Source: Liolophura sinensis
Lineage: Eukaryota; Mollusca; Polyplacophora; Chitonida; Chitonidae
DNA: 64,000 bases
Assembly: GCF_032854445.1 (NCBI RefSeq)
Contig: NC_088302.1
Location: 20,271,338-20,335,337, forward strand
Direction: 5' to 3'
The translations under genes and the position numbers were made by a program. Shown here in pieces: positions 45,534 to 64,000 of this stretch. Each line of letters begins with the position of its first letter. The stretch's first letter is position 1. The notes under the pieces are model-generated. The model did no database searches. It was not told the DNA's origin and saw only the letters and a list, made by a program, of their open reading frames with translations.

Positions 45534-46601
45534 GCATACAGTTTCCGTTTAAACCATTGAACAGAATTTTCTGTATTTTCGTACAATCAAAGCATGTAAA
45601 GAAAATATCGGTACATTCAGGTTTATTACTTCCTTCAAAGCGTTATGGTTTTTGAACGTTTTTAAATTTTAGGAGATTTTTTCAAATCTTGTGTTAGTCC
45701 AACATCGCGACCCTAGAGCCTACTGATCAATGGTTTTGACGTTTGTCGTGTGACCAGTAAACGTCAAATACTAAATAAGTGTTCCCGCCAAATAAGGACT
45801 GGTTCGGACTGGAGTTTCGTGGCAGGAAAACTTCGGTAGATCTCAGTATTACTGACACCGTTACTGTCCCCGCAAATGCGTCTATGTTTGGGCAGTGGAA
45901 AAATCAGCTGGTGATGACTGATGCGCTAGTGTGCAAGGTGAAATCTGTGAAAATAAAATCCAATGACCAACATGTCAGTCTCAGACACGTATTGAAAAGT
46001 TCTTAACTATTATCTCTCACCCCATGGTATTTGTCAGCCTATAGATGATATGTGCATTCCCACCAACCTCCTGGCGAATAACGTACGGGGCACTCATTAT
46101 GTGAGAATTAGAAGTTTTTGTCTTCATCCTCCATGGATTTCAGAGGAGGTTTGTAGCTTCCGCTGCTTGTCAAAACTGACGTACAGCGCCCCCTGTTGTG
46201 CTCCAGTGCTGTAGTCTGGAAACTTAGCCCTATTGATGAACAACACATATCCTGGATCGTCTAGCACCGGTCATTTAACGAAAAAACGATTGCGGCCTAG
46301 AATATTTATTTATGCCTCCCCGGCAGTATCAATAAAAAGACAATAGCGACCTTTCAAATCTTTCTTATGTGTAAATCTTCCTTTGTATCAATACAGTGTT
46401 TATTATTTTTGGAGGGTAGAAGCCAAGAGAAGGCAACAATTAACAACTGGATTACTTGATGAAAGAATACAGCTATCTGCTAAATACGAGAATTCCAGGC
46501 TGAAAAATATGTCTGTAAAGTGTATTGCCATCGCCCACAAAGTTTGGCCTAGGCTTTGTCTTTGATATGTCCATGATACCGCACATTTACCCTAATTTCA
46601 C
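45534..46601. other. No firm gene; one protein-like ORF and a CTCF-like motif
   Basis: A 75-codon plus frame at 45779-46006 (DWFGLEFRGRKTSVDLSI, FGQWKNQLVMTDALVCKV) has protein-like composition but no ATG at its head and no known match. A CTCF-like site (minus strand ACAACAGGGGGCGC) lies at 46186-46199. Confidence 0.25.
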
Positions 46602-46660
46602 CACGCCACCATATGGCTGAAATATTGCCGATGTGGCGTCAAGCCATAATCATTCATTCC
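46602..46660 (+). mobile_element. SINE 3'-tail fragment, variant type
   Basis: CATATGGCTGAAATATTGCC, GATGTGGCGTCAAGCC and CATTCATTCC resemble the common 3' ends of molluscan SINEs (pattern from memory). Confidence 0.5.
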
Positions 46661-46891
46661 TAATTTCACTGCCATTGTTGTAATTTAAGTCCTTTGCGAA
46701 CCATCAGAAAAGGCCTATAGGTATATTAAAACACAGCCGACATATTTGGTCATTCAAGTAAATTTGCAAATTTTGTACTTTCTCATTTCAATAACTTGTT
46801 GATAACAGATGTGATATGCATTTTTTTAAAATTACAATTGTCTATTGCAATCAACCATTAAAAAGAACTTAAAGAGTGTCTTACTCACATG

Positions 46892-46956
46892 TCGTCGTCA
46901 TATGACTGAAAAATTGTCAAGTACGACATTAAACCCCAAGCACTCACTCACTCACT
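46892..46956 (+). mobile_element. SINE family B, strongly 5'-truncated, with 12-bp target duplication
   Basis: Only the last 65 bases of family B (GTCGTCATATGACTGAAAAA to CACTCACTCACTCACT) are present. CTTACTCACATG flanks it at 46880-46891 and 46957-46968. Confidence 0.8.
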
Positions 46957-47194
46957 CTTACTCACATGAAGACCACAGTTACGGCGAAATCATGGATGTA
47001 CTTCGATTTGGATATGCCTATATATTCACTTTTTCATATACACGTCTGCGCAATGCCATTTTATTTTTATTACAATGTTGAAAAGCAATAAAAAGCACAT
47101 TAAAACAAGAAAAAATATGGAACATTTATAGGCCCGTTTTTTAGTTTAAGCTCTTAGCTCTATATGTTGCTTATGCAAAATTTCAAAGTATTAT

Positions 47195-47524
47195 GTCCAC
47201 TGCGAGAGGGGAAGATCCAGGGTCGATTCCTGGTCGAGTCACACCTAAGACCTTAAAAGAGGAAGTTGTAACTTCCTCGCTTGGAGTTCAACATGAAGGG
47301 GATAGTTCAACGACTGGTTGACTTATCAGTATAATGGCTCTGACGGGGTGGCTTACTTGCCTTCGGTAAGTTGTCTCAGAGAAGCAGCACTAGATAAAAG
47401 AGCGGTGGAAATCCGTCCTGCAACAAGGAGGCACATTACATACACTCTAAGGATTCCTTCGTCGTCATATGACTGAAAAAGTGTTAAGTACGACGTTAAA
47501 CCCTAAGCACGCACTCACTCACTC
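47195..47524 (+). mobile_element. SINE family B, nearly complete copy
   Basis: It starts within the tRNA-like head (box B-like GGTCGATTCCTGG), then CACACCTAAGACC, GAAGTTGTAACTTCCTCG, the central block CAGTATAATGGCTCTGACGG and GGTGGCTTACTTGCCTTCGG, and the 3' end TCATATGACTGAAAAAGTG to CACTCACTCACTC. Compared with 53356-53643 it keeps about 80 more bases before the 3' end. Confidence 0.85.
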
Positions 47525-49065
47525 AAAGCATTAGGTTGAAAAATTTAGCGACAAATGAAAGTAATCCACCGCATTATAAAATGAGCAAAATGTCGAGAGG
47601 AGCCTCGCGTGTGACAAAATTCAAAACCTGACACTCCACCCAGTCACCTAACACTGACACCGTGTCAACTAGCCATGTTTCCTTGCTCTAATTAACCTCA
47701 CAGTGCTGGGCGCCAAGAGAGGTAGTATTTTCAAAGTGTTTGGTGTGACCCGACCTGGACAAAATTCGTAATTAATTCATAATTATAATAAACAAATTAA
47801 TTGTAATCCCACCTCCAGTCTCTAAATGTGAATAGATCAACCTTCCTATGAAATTTTTTTTTAACTCATTATAATGCTCCGTGAAAGCGTAAATTGATTT
47901 TTATGTTTGACATGTTCTCAGTAAAGCTGTTTAGATTTTGTTTATTAACTCCCACCCAGTCCCCGATGGCACACCGTTGTGTTGGTTATATAAGGCTGTT
48001 ATGAGGCTCGGATATGAAATCTCATATCATAGGCCTATCCCCAAGCTGTTAAGGGATGTATACCCAAGCTAGCTGATATTCCAAGTGAATTATACTTGGA
48101 GTAATTATACTTATATACTTATATATAAGTTAAGAACCAATATTCTGATATCATCCAAGTACGAGTTCACCTTCAAGTTCACAGTCAATGGTCTTCTTGA
48201 AATCCGATGAGGCAACCGCAAAGACGTCATAAAACAATGTCAAAAGTACAAACTGAACTGTCTGAAAGGCTAGTGGTGAGTTCAAGGTTTTGAATTCATT
48301 AAAATACTTCAGTTTTTTTACGTCAGCCTTAAGTCTCATACGACCATGGCCGCTCGTTGCATGTGGACATTGCATGCTGCGGTCATCTCGGTAATGCTGA
48401 ACTGGAAACGAGCCGCCATACAGGCGCATACTGCAGAGCAATCCCAATATGAAGATGGAGCACGAATGAATTACATCTCTCGGCGTGATATGGCTGTCTT
48501 TGTAAAACTGTACATTAAACAGTAAAAGAAACTTGTACGCTGTATAAATGCTTATTTACAAACAATATAATATTCTTTTCCAGTCAGTGTTATGTAAATG
48601 CCAGCTAAGCAGATTGTGGTAATTCCAAGAAAATATATAAGGCAACACATGATTTAATGTTTCGGTTTTATTTAAACAATTTTCAAGAAAACCATCATTC
48701 TTTGTCAAGCTTATCAGTGGAAATGGAAATATAAGCCAACTATATGTATGGAACTCATTCTACCCAGACCGTTTCAAACCATACACGCCCGCAGTAAGCT
48801 ATGCTATATGAACAGGAACTAAGCCCTCTACTGATTGTTCTAATCAAACGAAACAATCTATTTATCGGTCATTTGTAGACGACGGATTACTTTGTTATGG
48901 CCCCCTTTTAAATTCCCAAACCTTCATGTTAGTTGTGTCTTTTTCACACAGTGTGATTCTGTCGTATTGACTCGATCGTGGAGTCTGACTTCAACGAGGG
49001 GAATAAAACCAAGACAAGTTTTCTTGACAAGCCACGTTAAGACGGTGACAATTGGTTGATTGTCA
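47525..49065 (-). other. Mostly non-coding; 98-codon ORF at 48447-48151
   Basis: The minus ORF has a basic N-terminal half and a hydrophobic stretch PLAFQTVQFVLLTLFYDVFA. A donor-like GAAG|GTGAAC lies near its end, so it could be a first exon. There is a loose likeness to the AIG1/ADTRP type of membrane protein that I do not trust. No partner exon was found. The rest shows nothing. Confidence 0.2.
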
Positions 49066-49190
49066 CATATATTTATTTATTTATTTATTTATTTACTTAT
49101 TTAGTTATTTACTTGATTAGTGTTTTACGCCGTACTCAAGAACATTTCAATTATACGACGGCGGCTAGCATTGTGGTGGGAGGAAACCCC
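49066..49190 (-). mobile_element. SINE family A, tail fragment
   Basis: A long (TTTA)n tract, then GTGTTTTACGCCGTACTCAA, ATACGACGGCGGC and GTGGTGGGAGGAAACC. The head is missing. Confidence 0.8.
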
Positions 49191-50340
49191 AGATATACAA
49201 TCGCACGAAATATAACCAATATACTGTTTCCATTAGACTTGTCGAATTTGACGAGTCCACTCGACAGAAGCACCGTATGCGAAAATTTTATCCAATGTCT
49301 ATCTTCCAAAAATCCATTTGGCAGCATTGTTTCTACACTTTTAACATATATTTCCCACATGCTTGTTGTCAAGTTAATTGGCTGTTCGATCTTACCGGTG
49401 ACATATATATTTTTAATTTAAAGCATAAGTCAAAAATCCAGCTATACAATTAAAATGTTTAGGTTTAGGACGTTTAAAATCTGTACACTTGTTCTTTACT
49501 GAAAAACAATTAATTTATGCACCGACCATGCAAAATTTGAGTTCTTTCCGGCCGTTCTGAGGTTGACGATTTTAAACACTTGTAATTAACTTGCGCGATA
49601 AATACGATCCCATGCATGCAGGCGACTATATTGGGCCCTCTACCAATGACGCCACGTGATCGAATCCAGTTCTCGCTGTTTCGGCTGCGGCAGGTTTGTT
49701 ACCTTTACCCCAGGCACTCGGATTTTGTCTATCCATAAACGTACCTGATCGCCGTCGTTGAAGTGAAAAAACCTTGAATACGGCGAGAGACAGTAATCAT
49801 GCACGTGTCAACCAAGGATCCAAAGTTGGTTTACCACGTCGATACACAGAATCCATATACTATATAAGGCATGTAGCTCTCATGGCTTAATTACCATTGG
49901 TTTTTTGACCACCTCTTTCCGAACAGGGTTCGGATTCAAGTCAATACAACTATTTCCAACTGTTTGTCCAAACAATTTCTAAACGAAAATTTAATTCTGT
50001 CGACATATGTAGCATTTCCCTTAACTAACTGCAAATACATGATTACATACAATGACACAATGCATGTAAGTATCCTTGTATATTTTTATAGTTTCAGTTA
50101 ATACGCCATAAATACATGTATATATATATTTGTTCTGTTATATACATGTGTACATGTTAAGGTATGTGAAGAAAGAGCGGGTATAAAACTTATAAGAACA
50201 CTCAGTGTATAAAATATAGCAAACCTTGAATACGGAGTCCAGTATGTTAAACTGCGCATGGCAACTGATACAAAAAAAAATAAAAACAAAAATGTGTTGT
50301 TTTTTTTTTTCTTCGTTTCTTATACGGAAAACCAGAGTCA

Positions 50341-50455
50341 TTCACCCACGTTTGTCCCAAAACCTGCTAACCTGGGACACCACATTACCATACCAGGGTT
50401 GTACCCAAGAGCTAATCAACTGCAGTCTAAGTGGGACACCGGAAGTGTAACCTAG
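50341..50455 (+). CDS. Possible terminal exon, unknown gene
   Basis: A long T-rich tract and an AG acceptor (GGAAAACCAG near 50334) precede an open frame reading HSPTFVPKPANLGHHITIPG and ending SKWDTGSVT, then TAG. The composition (Pro, Gly, aromatic spacing) is protein-like, but I cannot place it and no upstream exon is identified. Confidence 0.2.
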
Positions 50456-50649
50456 AACAGTGGCGACGTTGCCAGACTCTATGTCGTCGACAACCCTCTG
50501 TGTTGTAGTCTATAATAGTACTTCCACTTATTCTCTTCTTTCTCTTATCTACAACTTATGAAAACAACTGATTTAGGATTACAAAAGATAAAATAAGCAG
50601 TGCTTCAATCACTCAAAACAAAATCCCTGTTTTTCAAAGCGAAGTAGCG

Positions 50650-50838
50650 TCATTTCTTGTTCGCCTTTCTCCGGCTTTTTCCGTACAACGATTTATGCAA
50701 ATGACGCACGTTCTTTTTGGTCAGTAGGAAGTAGACAGAAGACCGGCGTGCTGTTATTTTGATGAAATTGTAAAAAGTGTGGGTATGTAATGTTTTCACT
50801 CTTTGCAGTGAGAAACCGTAAAGCTTCTTGGTAACCAT
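50650..50838 (-). CDS. Small basic ORF (62 aa), hypothetical
   Basis: An ATG-initiated uninterrupted frame with 62 codons and stop. The product is strongly basic (ITARRSSVYFLLTKKNVRHL, ending GKSRRKANKK) and could suit a small ribosomal- or RNA-associated protein. It lies divergent to, and only about 100 bp from, the likely ZFR promoter, which would make a bidirectional pair. The Kozak context is weak (T at -3). I do not recognise the family; chance is possible. Confidence 0.25.
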   Translation of the reverse strand: MVTKKLYGFSLQRVKTLHTHTFYNFIKITARRSSVYFLLTKKNVRHLHKSLYGKSRRKANKK

Positions 50839-50879
50839 GCACCAAAATATGTTCTCACTGCCTCAAAGATTAGTGTAAA

Positions 50880-51010
50880 ATAGGAAAGTGACATCATCTC
50901 AGGTGTTGTTGTAGTGTGAGCAATATGGCGGCTGTGCACTTTTGTTCTGCACGCTGCATCTAAGCACGTGTTTGGATTTAATTGTGAGTAGTTGAATTAG
51001 CCTTGGTATC
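50880..51010 (+). promoter_or_regulatory. Candidate ZFR promoter and 5' untranslated exon
   Basis: AATATGGCGGCTGTGCAC opens a 12-codon uORF ending TAA, and a donor-like AATT|GTGAGT follows near 50982. It is GC-richer than its surroundings and is the nearest promoter-like stretch before the first recognisable ZFR exon. No N-terminal ZFR peptide was recognised here, so a non-coding exon is an inference. Confidence 0.25.
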
Positions 51011-53346
51011 TGTCTGCCGTATTTGTGAGTACCTATGTAATTTTGCCAAAGTTATGGACTTTGCACAAGCCATTCACATGGACACCCAAACGAAATGAGT
51101 TGCTTGTTTTCATTTGTTTTCGCCCTTGCCACAGGCGCCTGCACTTGTAGCATGTAAATCCTAGCTGTACCTTATATGCCGTTATTTAAAAAAAAAAAAC
51201 AAGGCTAGCAACGAGAACCAAGAGATTTCGCCTGCCACACAGCCTAATCATGTCATAGATTTCTGTCCATGAATGAAGACATGATCGATCAACACACAGT
51301 GTTGGGGGGAGTTACAGAGAATAATTGCTTCTAATGTGTCTGATTGACAGTAAGCCACATTACCACGTCTTCACATGCGCTTTAAATCTTCCCAAACGTA
51401 AAAGGTAACCGGGAGGTCCCCATAATCTGTTAACCTTTTCTGATTGTCGCTGAAGCAATTGAACCAGTTGATTGTTTTCTGACGACTTGGTTGAAGATGC
51501 GGTAAATGTGGCTTAACATCATTCCGACACATTAAAACCAGTTATTCCCAGTAACTCTCCAAAAATTTGTGTAGGTCATTTTCACAGTTACATTCTGCAA
51601 CTATCCTTTTGTTAGTCAGTGAGCCCCTTCACAGATACTTATTGTGAAAAGCTGGTTCTTCAATGAACTGACGTCACTTTACCACATAATAGCAACCTCA
51701 ACTGTCAAATTCTCGTTTTTTCAAATTGTTTTCAATGTTTTCATAAATTTCATTTAATAAATTTTGCCTGTTCTGTAGATGAAAACATACCTTGTGTTTT
51801 GGTAATATTATGAAGAGTAACAGTTGTGTTATGATGTTTTCGTCCAAACATAAGGAGAATTTGAAGATTGACTATGGTAGTATAGACTCGTTCAGCACCT
51901 TGGTACGGTATAGTACTGCTACAGTATTGAAGATGTCACATAACAAGGACAGGCCCTTGTGCCTTTACTAAAACCTTCAAGTGCTGCTTCAGTCCAAAGA
52001 GACATCAAGCGGAAATATGAACATGCTTTGAAGGATACCCTGTGGAACAGTGCTAATACCAAGGTTAAAAAGATTTACATGGTCTATTTTATGCGTCTTC
52101 TGATACTACCTGCAGTGGTTAATCTTCAAGCTGAAAAGTCTGGTCAGTCTATATAGCAAAGTAGTTAAAGGAATCCACTCTAAAACGGCAGCACACATCG
52201 GTTTGTTGTGACCTTCAGTTCATTATCGTAAATGGCAATTCGGATAATAATCAAGACTAAGGCTAACTCGCCAAAATTAGTTGCCAAGTGATTAAATTAG
52301 GGTTTTTTAAAGCCTTTGGCAGCATTACAGAAATTTGTTCTGACGACAGTGTATAATTGACATTGTAAATGGGCAATTTTTTAAGAGACATAAAATTTGA
52401 TGATTGATCATTGTTGCCCCAACTGAGCAATGCTGAGGCCTATAGTCTGACAAAAGAAAGTTTTGCATGATTGTGTGGCTGCGGTTTTTTGTGCAATGCA
52501 ATGTTGTCAGCAATGCATGGCTTGCTTTGAGGCTAGCTCAAAATAGGGCATTCTACTAGGCCATGGTCTCTGTAAGTCGACGATACTCTATGATTTGGCT
52601 TAAAAATGGCTTTTTAAGAACTATCCACGTTGCAGAGAATTCTGCCAAACCTGAAGAACAACTTGTTGTTTTTTTTTGTTTTCAGAAGAGTTACTATCAC
52701 CATTCTGTACCAAGATTTCATGATTCAGATCTTTAAACTTTTATTTTTTTAATTAAACACTGGCTATGATTGAAAAAAGCGGCCGATCAAACATCCAGTG
52801 GATTTGTGGATAAGGCAAATGAGTGCAAAACATTTTAGAGCTGAAAAAAGCGAGTTGCAGTCATGGGGTTTGACACACGTTGTGCAAGAGAGGGCGTCTG
52901 TCTAGCAAGGGGTCTTTTTTTTTTGTGTGCAAATTGAAATTATCACCTTTTAACACAATTAGCCAATTTGTATCATAGAAAAATGGCGTGTGTGTCCTGG
53001 GAAATGCGTCATTCACGGCTCTGTGAACTTTTGACTGGTGGGCCTCAAGGCTGCAAGAATGAATGAAGTGAGTGTAGTAAAATGATTTTCTGTATTTGGT
53101 CATGTGTAGTATGTGAAGATTGAAGCAATATGGTAATGGCATACTGGTAGATCACACGCTCATCAGAGCACAGGCGGAGTTGACCAGGCATCTACCATGT
53201 TGGGAAAACATTTTTGGATCCAAGATATCTGATCTGTATAGTCGTTTTGGTTTGATTGGTTACCATTCTGATGAAATACTCTGATTTGATTATAGGCTGT
53301 CTTGTAAGATCTTGTAAGAAGGCTGCTGTTAATTGTTTGTTTCTGT
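51011..53346. other. No firm gene; presumed first ZFR intron
   Basis: AT-rich with poly-T tracts. A 65-codon frame at 51959-52156 (QRDIKRKYEHALKDTLWNSA) looks protein-like but has no recognised family or acceptable splice sites. Confidence 0.3.
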
Positions 53347-53355
53347 CTCATGACT

Positions 53356-53643
53356 TAGACTTACCGGCCAGATAGCACAGTTGGTAGAGTATCCGCTTCG
53401 GGAGCGGTAGATCCAGGATCAATTCTGGGTTGAGTCACACCTAAGACTTTAAAAGAAGAAGTTGTAACTTCTTCGCTTGGTGTTAAGCATGAAGGGAGTA
53501 GTGCAGTGACTTGTTGACACGTATCAGTATAATGGCTCGGGCATTGTGGCTTACTTGCCTTCAGTAAGTGCTCTCAGTGAAGCAGCCTTCGTTGTCATAT
53601 GACTGAAAAATTGTTGAGTACGACGTTAAATCCCAAGCATTCA
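53356..53643 (+). mobile_element. SINE family B, tRNA-derived copy with box A and box B
   Basis: The head has box A TAGCACAGTTGG, a 4-bp anticodon stem around the loop TTCGGGA (CGG anticodon, so tRNA-Pro-like), and box B-like GGATCAATTCT. The body and 3' end follow as in the other copies. CTCATGACT flanks both sides (53347-53355 and 53644-53652), although the SINE tail itself contains CACTCA words, which weakens this call. Confidence 0.85.
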
Positions 53644-53772
53644 CTCATGACTCTCTTGTCATGAGAAACTAAGAAGAAATGGCCTAGCCAGTTGGACGAG
53701 CAGTTATAAACTCTTACAAGAATATTGCACCTGTCTTGACCATTGCTGATACCTCTGTGTTCTTTATTTCAG

Positions 53773-63043
<9,271 letters not shown>

Positions 63044-64000
63044 GTACGTATATGCTTCCAGGAAATAGATAATGCACAGTGTTATGCTATAGTTTGCAGG
63101 TCCATTTGGTCTGTCTGATATTATATTATATTAGGGGGAAAATAGTTTTAACCCGGTACGTTTGATGTATCTTAATCTCTCCAAACCTCTCTCTGATAGT
63201 TAAAGTGAACATAAAGCCTGCCACTAAAAAAGGATATAGGACACATTTATCACAGAAAAACATTTTAAAAATTCTATAAAGTTTTGAAAGCCGAGTAGAT
63301 GAAGTGCAGCATTGGGCATGTGGCATCGACTGACAATTTACTCTGAGCAGCTATGTTGCAGAAGAACTTATAAACTTGGCCAATCACTAGTGCTGAAAGC
63401 GTCAGAAGATAATTGGCTGTGACATCAAGAAATCTATTAGCTCTTGATTGTCAGTGTGTTTTCTTATAATGGACAGACAGATATGGGTGCAATAAAGTGG
63501 ATTTAAAAAACTGGAAAATTGGATTATAAAACTGATGCAATTTAGACCACACATTTATGAACGGGGAACTGAGAACAGCTGCCCGTGTCACAACGAGTAC
63601 ATGTTGGGCAGGATACTGCAGTTACTTGTCAGGGTGAGCTGGCAAGAAAACTGCCTCGGGAGCGTCATTGTTCTAACAAAAATATTGTGACTTTGCATTG
63701 TTTTTCCTCAGCAAAGTCAGATTTATTGTGAAAAAATCTGAATGAAAGGGTCTGTTATCAATCAGAAGGTCCTGCTATCAATCAGAAGGTCCTTCTTAGT
63801 TTGGTAAATTAGAATAGGCCAATTGCTACCCCCCGCAGGGAGGGGTAGGGCAGGACCACTAAAACACCACGCTTGTGTGCTTGTGTCCATCAACATTGCC
63901 CTGACCGAGCGTTAAATGGAAAGAAAAATCGGCACTTGGAACATGAAAAAGAGCTGATATCCTTGGTTGGGTATCAGGCGTTTTTGTTTGTATTTTCTTG
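63044..64000 (+). other. ZFR intron, running out of the window
   Basis: Begins with the donor GTACGT. No DZF-domain sequence or clear acceptor was recognised up to the end. A small direct repeat, TATCAATCAGAAGGTCCT, occurs twice near 63756-63792. Confidence 0.6.

Noticed and set aside
53372-53447. A functional tRNA-Pro gene
   Set aside because: Boxes A and B and an anticodon loop are present but the acceptor stem does not pair and the sequence runs straight into a SINE body.

Overview
The window is nuclear DNA of an invertebrate animal, most probably a mollusc and perhaps a bivalve. The reasons are AT-rich non-coding DNA with GT/AG introns, three recognisable animal genes (a fem-1 homologue, a MYORG-like family 31 glycosidase and the RNA-binding protein ZFR), and two tRNA-derived SINE families whose 3' ends look like the dispersed SINEs of molluscs. 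The species call is inference from memory. Nothing here is prokaryotic, and I see no viral gene.

Layout. 1-5.5 kb: two weak candidate 3'-terminal exons of a plus-strand gene that would begin before the window, a 21-bp minisatellite, small MITE and SINE pieces and a short transposase start. 5.57-9.15 kb: a decayed minus-strand L1-like LINE. 9.6-13.4 kb: a complete two-exon FEM1A/C-type gene (plus strand). 14.5-15 kb: a SINE nested in an older repeat, with a 13-bp target duplication. 15.96-18.29 kb: a satellite built of 72- and 54-bp units with a 270-bp higher-order repeat, open in several frames. 23.8-24.4 kb: another degenerate array. 24.7-33.1 kb (minus): a MYORG-like gene in which both catalytic aspartates appear to be replaced; its main intron holds two more arrays. 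31-50 kb: mostly repeats (SINEs, a 1.3-kb array with a 40-bp unit, a 780-bp foldback element) plus one convincing orphan exon and some doubtful ORFs. 53.8 kb to the end (plus): eleven exons of ZFR covering the low-complexity N-terminal region, all three zinc fingers and the basic helix; the DZF domain lies beyond the window.

How the genes relate. The three genes are unrelated in pathway: FEM1 is a CUL2 ubiquitin-ligase substrate receptor, the MYORG homologue a type II membrane protein of the secretory pathway, and ZFR a nuclear double-stranded-RNA-binding splicing regulator. They look like ordinary neighbours separated by repeat-rich DNA. The most unusual points are the apparently dead MYORG paralogue, the stop-free satellite, the foldback element with long terminal inverted repeats and a 9-bp target duplication, and the density of minisatellites (seven arrays in 64 kb). 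I did not find anything I would call a clearly new biological system.
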